Below, piece by piece: positions 26,807 to 36,135 of a stretch of 63,987 nt of DNA (positions are counted from its first letter, which is position 1; the number at the start of each line of letters is the position of its first letter). This DNA is from Phycisphaeraceae bacterium. GTDB taxonomy: Bacteria > Planctomycetota > Phycisphaerae > Phycisphaerales > Phycisphaeraceae. The stretch spans positions 1 to 63,987 of the forward strand of contig JADZCR010000011.1 of assembly GCA_020851465.1 (NCBI GenBank), in the 5' to 3' direction. The notes below the pieces were generated by a model. The model ran no database searches. It had not been told where the DNA came from and was given only the letters and a program-made list of their open reading frames with translations. The translations under genes were made by a program, and so were the position numbers.

Positions 26807-27617
26807 AGCTCGGCTGTTCCCGCTTTGACCCGTCGGGGGAAGTCTCCACGACCGTGTAGCCGTTGAAAAGATTGACGGGATAGGTTTTCTGGAGATATTC
26901 GATGCGCGGCCCGTAAACGCGCTGTTTGAACTTTGACGGACCTCGCGAGGTCGGCTGCACGACTTCAACCTCCGTGAAATCCGCATCGTTAAAGATGCCG
27001 ACGGTCACAAGCGAGAGGAAGTTGCCGTGATAGAAGAAAGCCTGATCGCCTTTGGCGCGAAGCTCAGCGGCATATCGTTCCGCAGCTTTGCGGAAGTCCT
27101 TGCCGTAGGCTTCGTCAAAGGCCGCGACCTGAAGGGTGTAAAGCCCCTTGCCCGCGAATTGCCGCAGATCCATTGATCCCGTACCGCCGCGAGCCGACTC
27201 GCTCAGGGGCACCAGCTCGACCGATTCGTACGGCCGTGTGCCGTCAAGGACGAGCATCCGAGTCTGTCTGAGGTCGCTGCGGGCGGCTTCGTCGGAAGCG
27301 TCGAAGTAGTGTCCGCGCATCACGCTGGTCTTGTTGTCGATTTGCCGAATCCAGACATCGGGCAGGGAAAGATCATGTCTGAGCCGCTTGACGAGTTGCG
27401 CCGCGCGGGTGTCCTGTTTGCTGCCGTCGAAAGTCTCGAGCAGGATCGCCCATCCTTCGGTGAAGCTGGCCGGACCGTACGGCGATTGCGTCGCTGGCGT
27501 TGCCCTGCTCTTGTCAGCCAGAGCGCGGTACCTGTCCCACGAATCACTGACCACCCGCGTTTCACAGGCTGTCAACGTGAAAAACAGGAGCACGAGAATG
27601 GCGGAGAGAGCCTTCAT
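26781..27617 (-). CDS. Lipoprotein with SPOR-like C-terminal region
   Basis: A 278-residue exported protein: lipoprotein signal MKALSAILVLLFFTLTAC with the lipobox cysteine at residue 18. Around residues 150-200 it has a sequence resembling a SPOR repeat (LYTLQVAAFDEAYGKDFRKA, AAELRAKGDQAFFYHG, LVTVGIF), a domain known elsewhere for binding denuded septal peptidoglycan. The N-terminal half has a possible second alpha/beta unit (GWAILLETFDGSKQDTRAAQ). SPOR assignment is by eye and moderately sure. The 3' end overlaps lipB convergently by 26 bases. Confidence 0.7.
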   Translation of the reverse strand: MKALSAILVLLFFTLTACETRVVSDSWDRYRALADKSRATPATQSPYGPASFTEGWAILLETFDGSKQDTRAAQLVKRLRHDLSLPDVWIRQIDNKTSVMRGHYFDASDEAARSDLRQTRMLVLDGTRPYESVELVPLSESARGGTGSMDLRQFAGKGLYTLQVAAFDEAYGKDFRKAAERYAAELRAKGDQAFFYHGNFLSLVTVGIFNDADFTEVEVVQPTSRGPSKFKQRVYGPRIEYLQKTYPVNLFNGYTVVETSPDGSKREQPSFMVPAGAP

Positions 27618-27724
27618 GGGTGAGGCAAAGCGTGGTGGGACGCCACGGATGCGGCGAGGGAATCATTGTAGTCGCACCGTGCCGCACCATCCGGGTTGAG
27701 CAAACCAGGTCGGGCAGCGGCAGC

Positions 27725-28984
27725 TTACGCCAGCCGGGGACCGGCGAAGTGCCGGTAACCGCGCAGGTCTTTTTTCCCTGCCGGTTTCGACCAACTGACC
27801 AGGCCTGACTCGTGCAGCATCTGGTTTTTGGCGACACAGGCGACAAAAGCCGCCTCGATGCCCGGCAGCGTGGTCAGTTTGCCGTCGTGATAATCCACGA
27901 CGCGCCGCGCTGCTGCGGGGGTGTCGTGGATCACCGTCGCTTCGGACGCACCGTTCACCGCTGCCAGCGGAGCACGCGCCGATTCAAGCGTCGCGATCAT
28001 CGTGTCCGGGTCACTCAACCCGCGCACCGCTTTGGCGAGTCGATGCAGGGCCGGCACGCGCCCGTCACCCTGGCGCACGATCACCTCGCGGCCTTTGGAA
28101 GTCTCGCACGCGATCTGCTCCACGGTGCGGACGATCTTTCCGCTCGTGCCGTGGAACACGATCTCCGGGTTGATCCCCTGCTCGCAGGCATGGGTGAACA
28201 GCACCAGCAAGGTCGGATTTCCCGGCAAGTCGAGCGTGATTTTCATGCTGATGGTGTCGAAGTTTTCGATCGGATTAGTGCGGTAAAGCTCCGCCTCGAC
28301 CGCGATGGGAACCGCGGAAGTCTCGAGCGTCGGCCCCATGAGAAACAGCGGGATGTTGATGTAGTGCGCCAGCGCGTTGTTGGCGGGACTGTCCATGACC
28401 CAAGCGCCGCGGCGTTTGAACTTCCCCGCCCAGTCGGCACGCCTGAAGTAAACATCGTGACGCGGCCAGCAGGCATGCACGGTCGCGTGAGTGATCCGGC
28501 CAAACTCCCCCGCCAAGATGCGCCGCTTCAGGGGTACGGTCGTCGGTTCGTAAACGTCCTGGTAACCGATCCCCACGGGCTTACCGGCGCGGTCCCGTGC
28601 TGCGATCATCGCGTCCGCGTCGTCGATGCTGCCTGCGACCGGCTTTTCGCACATGACCGCTTTGCCCGCAGCCAGTGCCTTTTCCGTGAACGGCCGGTGC
28701 AGGTCGATCGGCAGCGGAATCCACACCGCCTCGATCTCCGGGATCGCCAACACGTCCTCAAACCGCTCAAACACCTTCACGCCCGCGCCGCGCAATGTCG
28801 CGATCACTTCGGCGTGCAGCTTGTGATCCGGCTCGGCGACCGCTGCATATTTCACTCCCGGTGAGCCGGCGGGTGCGGAACCGCTCCGGCTGATGTCCAG
28901 CAGCATGTCGCTGATGCCGCGGGCGTAACCGCCCAGACCCACCGAACCAAACACCACGGGTTTCGTCGCCGCCTGCGTTGTCAT
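27725..28984 (-). CDS. Gfo/Idh/MocA-family oxidoreductase
   Basis: A 419-residue NAD(P)-dependent oxidoreductase: N-terminal Rossmann motif VVFGSVGLGGYARGISDMLL, the MCEKPVAGS motif carrying the catalytic-type Lys, then a C-terminal alpha/beta domain with HYINIPLFLMG. Substrates of this family are usually sugars, inositols or amino sugars; this one cannot be assigned. The start at 28984 is chosen for AGGA upstream and because the earlier in-frame ATG adds a tail not typical of the family. It is divergent from the arsR-type gene. Confidence 0.88.
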   Translation of the reverse strand: MTTQAATKPVVFGSVGLGGYARGISDMLLDISRSGSAPAGSPGVKYAAVAEPDHKLHAEVIATLRGAGVKVFERFEDVLAIPEIEAVWIPLPIDLHRPFTEKALAAGKAVMCEKPVAGSIDDADAMIAARDRAGKPVGIGYQDVYEPTTVPLKRRILAGEFGRITHATVHACWPRHDVYFRRADWAGKFKRRGAWVMDSPANNALAHYINIPLFLMGPTLETSAVPIAVEAELYRTNPIENFDTISMKITLDLPGNPTLLVLFTHACEQGINPEIVFHGTSGKIVRTVEQIACETSKGREVIVRQGDGRVPALHRLAKAVRGLSDPDTMIATLESARAPLAAVNGASEATVIHDTPAAARRVVDYHDGKLTTLPGIEAAFVACVAKNQMLHESGLVSWSKPAGKKDLRGYRHFAGPRLA

Positions 28985-29095
28985 CGTCAATCCTGTCAGA
29001 AATACGAGGTTGGGCACAATAACGGCCATGAACGGCCGGGGCAACAGGTTTGCTTTCAGGGCGGCGATAATCTATCCTTATATCCGGATGGAGCG

Positions 29096-30070
29096 ATGAT
29101 TAAATCAGACCCCCAACCCCAGACGATCGTGGGCTGGATGGACAGCCTCGCCGATCCGACACGGCTGCGCGTGCTCCGACTGCTGGAGCGGCAGGAGCTG
29201 GGTGTCGTCGAACTCTGCAAGGCACTCCAGATGCCCCAGTCAACCGTCAGCCGCCATCTCAAACTGCTTTCCAGTCAGGGCTGGCTCGCCAACCGGCGCG
29301 ACGGCACCGCCAATTTTTATCGCATGACGCTTGATGAGCTTGAACCGGCAGCAAGAAAACTCTGGCTGCTGGCGCGTGAGCAGACCGCCGCCTGGCCGGC
29401 CGTCGAACAGGACCGCCGTCGCATGGAGCAGGTGCTCCGCGCCCGGCATGATGATGCGCAGGCTTTTTTCGCCGGTGCTGCTTCCGAGTGGGAGGCGATG
29501 CGCGGCTCGCTCTACGGTCGCTCGTTCAATCAGGCGGCTCTGCTGGGCCTGCTCTCCGAGGAATGGGTCGTCGCCGACCTGGGTTGCGGCACCGGCGCGC
29601 TGTCTGTCGAGCTGGCTCCGTATGTCCGGAGCGTCATCGGCGTCGATCAATCCGCCGCGATGCTCAAGGCCGCCCGTCGTCGCGCCGAATCGCTGAAAAA
29701 CGTGGACCTGCGTCGCGGCGACCTCGAAGCGTTACCCGTCGATTCGGAAACCTGTGACGCAGCACTGATGGTGCTGGTGCTGACCTACGTCGCCGACCCG
29801 CAGCGTGTGCTCGCCGAAGCGGCGCGAATCCTCAAACCTGCCGGAAAGCTGATCCTCGTGGACCTGCTGCGGCATGACCGCGATGACTTTCGCCGCCAGA
29901 TGGGGCAGCGTCATCCGGGCTTTGATCCCGCAGCGTTGCAACGTCTGCTCGAGGGCGTGGGCATGACCGCGCTCCAGCACCGCCCTCTGCCTCCCGAAAC
30001 GGATGCCAGAGGCCCTGCACTATTCCTCACCGTCGCCCGCAAGAGCGCCGATAACCCTGTTCACCCTTAA
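29096..30070 (+). CDS. ArsR-type regulator fused to SAM-dependent methyltransferase
   Basis: The 324-residue product combines an ArsR winged helix (residues 10-85: [40 protein letters not shown]) with a class I methyltransferase (about 145-315: [20 protein letters not shown] for SAM binding, then [17 protein letters not shown]). The ahcY gene follows 23 bases later in the same direction. This pairing is common in several phyla, and the protein is thought to tune methionine/SAM-cycle genes, with the methyltransferase domain perhaps sensing SAM or SAH. ArsR metal-binding cysteines are not present. Confidence 0.92.
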   Translation: MIKSDPQPQTIVGWMDSLADPTRLRVLRLLERQELGVVELCKALQMPQSTVSRHLKLLSSQGWLANRRDGTANFYRMTLDELEPAARKLWLLAREQTAAWPAVEQDRRRMEQVLRARHDDAQAFFAGAASEWEAMRGSLYGRSFNQAALLGLLSEEWVVADLGCGTGALSVELAPYVRSVIGVDQSAAMLKAARRRAESLKNVDLRRGDLEALPVDSETCDAALMVLVLTYVADPQRVLAEAARILKPAGKLILVDLLRHDRDDFRRQMGQRHPGFDPAALQRLLEGVGMTALQHRPLPPETDARGPALFLTVARKSADNPVHP

Positions 30071-30093
30071 TTTCTTTTACTGGAGTCTCGTCG

Positions 30094-31599
30094 ATGACCG
30101 CCACCACCACCCGCGCCCCGAAGATCAAGCAGTCCCGGCCCGCCGCCTCCGCCCTCGAATACAAAGTCGCCGACCTGTCGCTGGCTGACTGGGGCCGCAA
30201 GGAGATCGAGCTGGCGGAAAAAGAGATGCCCGGCCTGATGAGTGTCCGCCGCGAGTACGCCAAAGCGCAGCCGCTCAAGGGACAGCGCATCACCGGCTCG
30301 CTGCACATGACGATCCAGACAGCCGTGCTGATCGAAACGCTCGTCGAGCTGGGCGCGGAAGTCCGCTGGTGCTCGTGCAACATTTTCAGCACGCAGGACC
30401 ATGCGGCAGCGGCGATCGCCGTCGGACCGCGAGGCACGGTGCAAAAGCCCGCGGGGGTCGCGGTCTTTGCCTGGAAAGGCGAGACGCTCGACGAGTATTG
30501 GTGGTGTACGGAACGCGCCCTCGATTTCGGTGACAACAACGGCCCCACCCAGATCGTCGATGACGGCGGCGATGCGACGCTGCTGATCCACAAAGGCGTC
30601 GAGTATGAAAAGGCCGGCAAAGTCCCCGCCATCAACTCCACCGAAAACGAGGAGTTTCAGATCATCCTCAAGCTGCTGACCAAAACACTCAAGGAAACGC
30701 CTAAACGCTGGACAAAAGTCGCCGCCGATTGCAAAGGTGTCAGCGAAGAAACGACCACCGGCGTCCACCGGCTCTACGAGATGCAGAAGAAAGGCACGTT
30801 GCTCTTTCCGGCCATCAACGTCAACGACAGCGTGACCAAGAGTAAGTTCGACAACCTCTACGGCTGCCGTCACTCGCTCGTGGACGGCCTGATGCGCGCC
30901 ACCGACGTGATGCTCGCCGGCAAGGTCGCCGTCGTCTGCGGCTACGGCGACGTGGGCAAGGGCTGCTGCCAGAGCCTCAAGGGGCAGGGCTGCCGCGTGA
31001 TCGTCACCGAGATCGACCCCATCTGTGCGCTTCAGGCGGCGATGGAGGGCTACGAAGTGCTCACCGTCGAGGAGACGCTCCCTTACGCTGACATCTTCAT
31101 CACCACCACCGGCAACCTCAACATCATCACCACCGCGCACATGTCCAGAATGAAGGATTGCGCGATCGTCGGAAACATCGGCCACTTCGATAACGAGATC
31201 GACATGGCCGGCCTCAAGAAAGTCAAAGGCATCAAACGCATCAACATCAAGCCGCAGTACGACAAGTGGGTCTTCCCCGCCACCCCCGGCCGGGAAGCTC
31301 ACTCCGTGCTGATCCTCGCCGAGGGGCGTCTGCTCAATCTCGGCTGCGCCACCGGCCATCCGAGCTTTGTCATGAGCAACAGCTTCACCAACCAGACGCT
31401 CGCCCAGATCGAGCTGGCGGTGAATCGCAGCAAGTACGAAAAGCAGGTTTACGTGCTGCCCAAGCACCTTGATGAAAAAGTCGCGCGGCTGCATCTGGAG
31501 CAGATCGGCGTCAAACTCACCAAGCTCACCAGGGAACAGGCTGAATACATCGGCGTGCCGATCGAAGGCCCTTACAAGCCCGACTCGTATCGCTATTGA
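30094..31599 (+). CDS. ahcY: S-adenosylhomocysteine hydrolase
   Basis: AhcY splits SAH into adenosine and homocysteine, relieving inhibition of methyltransferases. The 501-residue product shows the substrate-binding segments [16 protein letters not shown] and [15 protein letters not shown], the NAD-binding motif [20 protein letters not shown] and the C-terminal KPDSYRY with the Lys/Tyr that close the active site. A C-terminal Tyr is usual. It is co-transcribed with the ArsR-methyltransferase gene. A 30-residue N-terminal extension rich in Lys/Arg/Ala is longer than in many homologues. Confidence 0.97.
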   Translation: MTATTTRAPKIKQSRPAASALEYKVADLSLADWGRKEIELAEKEMPGLMSVRREYAKAQPLKGQRITGSLHMTIQTAVLIETLVELGAEVRWCSCNIFSTQDHAAAAIAVGPRGTVQKPAGVAVFAWKGETLDEYWWCTERALDFGDNNGPTQIVDDGGDATLLIHKGVEYEKAGKVPAINSTENEEFQIILKLLTKTLKETPKRWTKVAADCKGVSEETTTGVHRLYEMQKKGTLLFPAINVNDSVTKSKFDNLYGCRHSLVDGLMRATDVMLAGKVAVVCGYGDVGKGCCQSLKGQGCRVIVTEIDPICALQAAMEGYEVLTVEETLPYADIFITTTGNLNIITTAHMSRMKDCAIVGNIGHFDNEIDMAGLKKVKGIKRINIKPQYDKWVFPATPGREAHSVLILAEGRLLNLGCATGHPSFVMSNSFTNQTLAQIELAVNRSKYEKQVYVLPKHLDEKVARLHLEQIGVKLTKLTREQAEYIGVPIEGPYKPDSYRY

Positions 31600-31672
31600 G
31601 TACCGACCGCAGCTTCTGCGGCGATACCTGTTTAGCAGCCGGCGGCTTCAACCCCGCCGCGCTGCATCGCGG

Positions 31673-32254
31673 TTAATCGTCGAGGCCTTTGCCTTCGAGG
31701 ATGCGCAGGATGTGTTTTTCAATCCGTGACGCTCGCGTCTTGGATTGCTTGGCTGCGGAAATGTAGAGGATGTACGCGCGTTGTCGGCCGGGTGTCAACG
31801 AGGTAAACGCGGTTTCCAACTCGACGTTTTCATCAAACCGGGCCTGAAGCTCCGCGGGAATATCAAACTCCTTCTTGAACTCCACCTTCAAGCCCGCCCG
31901 TTCTGCGGCGATGGCCTGCTCAAGCAGTTCCTTGAGGACGGGGCGGAGCCGGGTGATCTCTTCGACGCTGGTGAATTTCGCCATGCGAGCGGATTGCGTG
32001 TTGGCACCGGGCGCGACGAGGATGCCGCGAGTGTCCTTGAGCAGGACTCCCTTGAGGAAGCTCATCGCGCAGTTGTTCTTACCGCAGCCGATGAGAACGA
32101 TGTTCTGGCCCTGGTCGGTGTAGCAGGGAGTGCGCCACTTGATGTCTTCGGTCAGTCCGCTCTCAAGCGCGATCCGGCGCAGAGCTGTCAGCTCCGCCTG
32201 CCACTGTTTGTTTTTGCGGATGTAGCCGTCCACCTTGGGGGTTGTGTTGTTCAT
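31673..32254 (-). CDS. YdeI/OmdA-like DUF1801 protein
   Basis: A 193-residue protein with an N-terminal DUF1801 (YdhG-like) domain (YIRKNKQWQAELTALRRIAL, EDIKWRTPCYTDQGQNIVLI, CAMSFLKGVLLKD) and a C-terminal OmdA-type helix bundle (PAELQARFDENVELETAFTS, LTPGRQRAYILYISAAKQSK). Homologues are described as bacteriocin-protection or stress proteins, but the biochemistry is unknown. ATG at 32254 has GGAG 9 bases upstream. It is followed on the opposite side by the convergent ahcY end; a small membrane protein gene lies upstream, same strand. Confidence 0.88.
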   Translation of the reverse strand: MNNTTPKVDGYIRKNKQWQAELTALRRIALESGLTEDIKWRTPCYTDQGQNIVLIGCGKNNCAMSFLKGVLLKDTRGILVAPGANTQSARMAKFTSVEEITRLRPVLKELLEQAIAAERAGLKVEFKKEFDIPAELQARFDENVELETAFTSLTPGRQRAYILYISAAKQSKTRASRIEKHILRILEGKGLDD

Positions 32255-32319
32255 GGTTGGCATCTCCGAATGGCGCGAGCATCTGCCGCACAGCCGCGAG
32301 TGAGCGGCTCAGAGACGAC

Positions 32320-32541
32320 TCACCGAGCCGTCTGGGACTCCGACTTCAAAAGCAGTCGCCGGACATTCGGACCTTGCCACATCCAGAATCCCGTCAGGAG
32401 CAGCAGCGGCACAAAGACAAACCGAAACATGAAACGGTACTGCTCGGTTTCCGCCGGCGGGCCGTAAATAAATCCGACCAGCGGCAGGCCGGAAAGAATG
32501 TGAACCCAACGAATGATCGAGCGTTTGGCGCCATTGGACAT
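32320..32541 (-). CDS. Small membrane protein, 73 residues
   Basis: MSNGAKRSIIRWVHILSGLP... with two short membrane segments and the pattern RWVHI..PLVGFIYGP...RFVFVPLLLLTGFWMW...VRRLL. I recall this pattern from a widespread family of small uncharacterised bacterial membrane proteins. The start at 32541 is chosen because the homologous part begins there. It lies 65 bases upstream of the YdeI-like gene on the same strand. Confidence 0.7.
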   Translation of the reverse strand: MSNGAKRSIIRWVHILSGLPLVGFIYGPPAETEQYRFMFRFVFVPLLLLTGFWMWQGPNVRRLLLKSESQTAR

Positions 32542-32654
32542 GATGACACCCCCGGAATGGTTATTTGCAAAACACCACAAACCTCGACACATGACGACTT
32601 GCCGTATCATGATGCCAAGTCTTTTCCTGAAAACAAAACCTGTAATCTTCACCC

Positions 32655-33362
32655 ATGACCCGCCCGCTCATTGGTATCACCAGCGACAACAAGGAAAACC
32701 GCATCGAGTCGGGTCACTATGAGTCAGCCGTCGCCTATAGCCGCGCGATCACCCTGGCCGGCGGCCTGCCGCTGATCCTCCCGCAGGAAGTGACGCTCAT
32801 CGGTGATTACCTCCGCCTCTGCGCGGGCTTCCTCCTCACCGGCGGAGCCGATGCACGTATGGAACGGTTCGGCCAGCGCATGCACCCGAAGGCTAAACCC
32901 GTCGCGTCACAACGACAGCTCTTTGAGCTGGCGCTTCTCGATGAGCTAGCGAAAAATCGTCGCATCCCCGCCCTGGGCATCTGCCTGGGTATGCAGTTCA
33001 TGTCCCTCCACGCGGGGGGACAGTTGAATCAACAACTGGCTGACACGCTCGGCGAACAGGCGCTGGCTCATCAGCAGAACAACCGTCACCCGGTGAAAGT
33101 CGAAGCAGCGGACTGCGTGCTGGCTGCCGTCGCGCAGGAGGCGGGCGATCCGACCGTGGTTTCCTGGCATCGTCAGGCAGTCGAGGCGAGCGGCTCGCTG
33201 CGCATCATCGCCCATGCGCCTGATGGCGTGATCGAAGCGGTGGATGATCCCACGCGGCTGTTCTACGTCGGCGTGCAATGGCACCCGGAGCGCGGCGGAG
33301 ACGGACCGTTTAACAGCTCTCTGCTGGCGCGATTTGTCGATACCTGCCGAAAAACGCAATAG
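32655..33362 (+). CDS. Class I glutamine amidotransferase, gamma-glutamyl-GABA hydrolase-like
   Basis: A 235-residue peptidase C26 family member. The nucleophile elbow is PALGICLGMQFMSL (Cys), and the His-Glu pair is in VGVQWHPERG. The N-terminus PLIGITSDNKENRIESGHYE is typical of PuuD-like proteins that hydrolyse gamma-glutamyl amides such as gamma-glutamyl-GABA. No other putrescine genes are near, so the substrate is open. TGTAAT lies 8 bases before the ATG, and there is no Shine-Dalgarno sequence. Confidence 0.88.
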   Translation: MTRPLIGITSDNKENRIESGHYESAVAYSRAITLAGGLPLILPQEVTLIGDYLRLCAGFLLTGGADARMERFGQRMHPKAKPVASQRQLFELALLDELAKNRRIPALGICLGMQFMSLHAGGQLNQQLADTLGEQALAHQQNNRHPVKVEAADCVLAAVAQEAGDPTVVSWHRQAVEASGSLRIIAHAPDGVIEAVDDPTRLFYVGVQWHPERGGDGPFNSSLLARFVDTCRKTQ

Positions 33363-33402
33363 CACCTGCTGCACGCACCCTCACAGGCAGAGGGCGTGAC
33401 GC

Positions 33403-34041
33403 TTACTCCGCTGTGTCGGCGGTTTTCGCTTCGGCTTGATCCGAGGTCGCTTTATTCGGTCGAGGCTTCCAGAGGCTGACCATCATCATCAGCACCCCGA
33501 CGACCAGTGCCACATCCGCGATGTTGAAGATCCACGGGTAAAGCTCGTGGTTGCCCCCGCCGGGACCCGGCCAGGCCCAGCCGAAGGGCAGGTTCACACC
33601 CGGAAACAGGTGCAGCATGTCGCGCACCTGAGAGTAGATGGCCCGGTCATAGAGATTACCCAGCGCGCCGGCGAGGATCAGCGCCAGCGACACATGCAGC
33701 CACCGCTGCTGCGCGAAGCTGCGCGCAAAGATCACCACGATCACGACAATCGCAATCAAGCTCATGGTGATGAAAAAGAACCGCTGCCCCTTGCCCATGC
33801 CGAACACCGCACCGTCATTGGTCGTCAGGTGCAGATTGAGCAGGTAAGGCACCACGATCACGGGTTCATGGTCGATGGGTTGGATCTGCGCCGGGTCGAT
33901 GATGACGGGCTGCGGGGCGACATTGGCGAACGCCCACGCTTTGAGCCACAGGTCCGCGCCGAGAACCACAGCCGCGAGGATGCAAAACAGCGCGACGGCA
34001 GGCGGATGTCGATAAGCAAGCAACGGAGCATCGTCGGACAT
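33403..34041 (-). CDS. lspA: Lipoprotein signal peptidase (signal peptidase II)
   Basis: LspA cuts the signal peptide of diacylglyceryl-prolipoproteins in the inner membrane. The 212-residue product has four membrane segments, the NDGAVFGMGKG motif, and both catalytic aspartates in GALGNLYDRA and FNIADVALVVG. It is about 50 residues longer than usual, with extra residues in the first periplasmic loop (QPVIIDPAQIQPIDHEP) and a Gly/Pro/Trp-rich insert before the last helix. Several lipoproteins in this window are potential substrates. TAGAAT lies 6 bases before the ATG, so the mRNA may be leaderless. Confidence 0.94.
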   Translation of the reverse strand: MSDDAPLLAYRHPPAVALFCILAAVVLGADLWLKAWAFANVAPQPVIIDPAQIQPIDHEPVIVVPYLLNLHLTTNDGAVFGMGKGQRFFFITMSLIAIVVIVVIFARSFAQQRWLHVSLALILAGALGNLYDRAIYSQVRDMLHLFPGVNLPFGWAWPGPGGGNHELYPWIFNIADVALVVGVLMMMVSLWKPRPNKATSDQAEAKTADTAE

Positions 34042-34047
34042 GCGAGG

Positions 34048-34053
34048 ATTCTA
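34048..34053 (-). promoter_or_regulatory. -10 hexamer of lspA, predicted leaderless
   Basis: TAGAAT on the reverse strand is followed by 6 bases and the ATG at 34041. This places the expected first transcribed base at the start codon. No Shine-Dalgarno sequence is present. Confidence 0.5.
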
Positions 34054-34115
34054 GCGAGGATCAAAAAAATCGTGTCATCCGCGCGCATCGGCGTCGATGA
34101 CGACGGGAAATCGAG

Positions 34116-34682
34116 TCACCTGCTCCGCCGGATACGACGCCCGGCCCGGAGCGGGACACGGCCTGTGGAGATCGTTCTGACGCGGCTGGTCTTGACCGGA
34201 GATTTTGTGACCAGCAGCACCACCGCATGACAGGCGATGGCCCGTCCCTCGCCGATCGCATCCACGTTTTCGTGCGTCTTGCCTTTGATGTTCACCCGCG
34301 CCGGTTCGCAGCCCAGCAGTTGGGCGATGTTGTCCTTGATGGCTGCCTTATGCGGGCTGAGTTTCGGCCGTTGGAGAATGACGGTGATGTCGAGGTTGCC
34401 GACGGTGTACCCAGCCGTGCGCATGCGCCGGGTCGCTTCCTCGACAAACACACGGGAATCGGCCCCCTTCCACTTCGGATCGTTGTCGGGAAAGAGCTGT
34501 CCGATGTCATCCTGCCCCAGCGCGCCGAGCAGTGCATCGGTCAGAGCGTGATAAACGACATCTCCATCGGAATGCGCAGCGCAGCCGCGGTCGTGCTGAA
34601 AATCAACCCCGCCGACGATGAGCTTCAATCCCGGCTCAAGTCGGTGCAGATCAAATCCGTGGCCTATGCGGGGCAGAACCAT
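34116..34682 (-). CDS. ispF: 2-C-methyl-D-erythritol 2,4-cyclodiphosphate synthase
   Basis: IspF makes the cyclic diphosphate intermediate of the non-mevalonate isoprenoid pathway. Zinc ligands are visible in GHGFDLHRL and CAAHSDGDVVYHALTDALLG; further motifs are DIGQLFPDND, SPHKAAIKDNIA and NIKGKTHENVDAIG. Family proteins are about 160 residues; this one has a 28-residue basic tail (TGRVPLRAGRRIRRSR). The start codon lies 2 bases after the stop of the sigma-54 activator gene, so the two are translationally coupled, an odd pairing. Confidence 0.95.
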   Translation of the reverse strand: MVLPRIGHGFDLHRLEPGLKLIVGGVDFQHDRGCAAHSDGDVVYHALTDALLGALGQDDIGQLFPDNDPKWKGADSRVFVEEATRRMRTAGYTVGNLDITVILQRPKLSPHKAAIKDNIAQLLGCEPARVNIKGKTHENVDAIGEGRAIACHAVVLLVTKSPVKTSRVRTISTGRVPLRAGRRIRRSR

Positions 34683-34684
34683 GA

Positions 34685-36058
34685 CTATTTCAATCCGTAC
34701 TCTTTGAGTTTCCGATACAGCGTCCGCTCGCCGATACCGAGCATTTTCGCTGCGGCTTCACGATTGCCCTTGTTGACGCGCAGGGCGTCGCGGATCGCCT
34801 GTTTTTCCAGTTGATCGAGGCTCATGGGCGGGCCGCCGACGCTGATCTCTCCGGCGCCATCGGCACCGCGAATCTCCGGCGGCAGGTGACGCAATTCCAG
34901 CCGTTCGCCATCGGCGATGGCGATCATATTCTGAAGCACGTTGATGAGCTGCCGCACATTTCCCGGCCAGTCAAAGCTCATCAGCGCGGTCTGCGTCTCT
35001 TCCGTCAGGTCGATGGCGGGCCGGTCGAACTGCGCCGCGAACTTATGCACGAAGTGCCGCGCCAGCACCGGGATGTCCTCACGCCGTTCACGCAGCGCGG
35101 GCAGGTGGAGGTTCACACCCTTGATGCGGAAATAGAGGTCCTCGCGGAACTGGTGTTGTTTGACCATCTCATCGAGGTTGCGATTGGTCGCCGACAGCAG
35201 CCGCACATCGACGTGTCGCGGCTCATTCGAGCCGAGGCGGACGACTTCGCCGCTTTCGAGGACGCGCAGGAGCTTGGCCTGCATGAGCGGGGGCATGTCG
35301 CCGACCTCATCGAGGAAAAGCGTGCCGCCGTTGGCGTACTCAAACCGTCCCTGCCGGTCGCGGTCAGCGCCGGTGAATGCGCCTTTGACGTGTCCGAAAA
35401 GCTCGTCCTCAAGGATCGACTCGGACAGGCCGGCACAGTTGATCGCGACGAAGTGATGCCGGGCACGCTTGGAGTTGTTATGGATCGCCTGGGCGACGAG
35501 TTCCTTACCCGTTCCCGACTCGCCGGTGATGAGCACCGGGATGGTTGATGGGGCGATTTGCCGCATCGTCGTGATGAGGCGGCGGATCGCGGGCGAGGAG
35601 CCGATGATGCCCTCGAATCCATACGTCTCATCGATCCGCTCTCGCAGGTGCGTGTTCTGCGCCCGGAGCATGACCGCCTGGATCGCGTGCTGGGTCAGCG
35701 TGCGAAAGACATCGAGATCGAGCGGTTTTTCGATGAAGTCGTAGGCTCCCTGCTTGAGCGCAGCCTTGCAGGTGGACACGCCGCCGTGTGCGGTGACGAG
35801 GATGGTCTCCGCGCCGGCCTGCGACTGCCGCGCCGTCGCCAGCACCTGCAGGCCGTCCTCCTCACCCTCCATGCGCAGGTCGGTGACGATCAGATCGAAC
35901 TGGCCGTGCCTCAATTCCTCCTGAGCGGCTGTGAGGCTGTGGACGATTGTGCAGACGTGGCCCTGACGGCGCAGCACCTCGGCCATCACTTCGGCGTGAT
36001 CGACCTCATCATCCACGACGAGGATCTGCGCAGTCGGTGTATCGGTGGCTTCAGACAT
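34685..36058 (-). CDS. Sigma-54-dependent response regulator (NtrC family)
   Basis: A 457-residue activator: receiver domain 1-125 ([14 protein letters not shown]; phospho-Asp in [23 protein letters not shown]), an AAA+ domain (Walker [16 protein letters not shown]; sigma-54 contact [19 protein letters not shown]; Walker [12 protein letters not shown]) and a C-terminal Fis-type HTH ([20 protein letters not shown]). It is complete and should open promoters held by sigma-54 RNA polymerase. No sensor kinase is adjacent. A sigma-54 promoter occurs 13 kb away before the PEP-CTERM gene. On its own strand TTGACC-N17-CATCAT ends 11 bases before the ATG. Confidence 0.96.
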   Translation of the reverse strand: MSEATDTPTAQILVVDDEVDHAEVMAEVLRRQGHVCTIVHSLTAAQEELRHGQFDLIVTDLRMEGEEDGLQVLATARQSQAGAETILVTAHGGVSTCKAALKQGAYDFIEKPLDLDVFRTLTQHAIQAVMLRAQNTHLRERIDETYGFEGIIGSSPAIRRLITTMRQIAPSTIPVLITGESGTGKELVAQAIHNNSKRARHHFVAINCAGLSESILEDELFGHVKGAFTGADRDRQGRFEYANGGTLFLDEVGDMPPLMQAKLLRVLESGEVVRLGSNEPRHVDVRLLSATNRNLDEMVKQHQFREDLYFRIKGVNLHLPALRERREDIPVLARHFVHKFAAQFDRPAIDLTEETQTALMSFDWPGNVRQLINVLQNMIAIADGERLELRHLPPEIRGADGAGEISVGGPPMSLDQLEKQAIRDALRVNKGNREAAAKMLGIGERTLYRKLKEYGLK

Positions 36059-36123
36059 ATCGGATGGGAATGATGGATGAGCATGCGGATTCGGTCAAGG
36101 CGGCTATCTCCGGGGTCCGTACC

Positions 36124-36129
36124 TATAAT
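36124..36129 (+). promoter_or_regulatory. -10 hexamer of mqnA, predicted leaderless
   Basis: A consensus TATAAT is followed by exactly 6 bases and the ATG at 36136, so transcription should begin at the start codon. There is no Shine-Dalgarno sequence and no clear -35. Confidence 0.55.
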
Positions 36130-36135
36130 GCCCCC

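Noticed and set aside
28985..29095. SAH riboswitch before the arsR-ahcY operon
   Set aside because: The upstream region is too short and lacks the conserved SAH-aptamer core.
30067..31494. 475-codon open frame opposite ahcY
   Set aside because: Shadow of ahcY; repetitive Asp/Val/Gly composition and no recognisable motifs.
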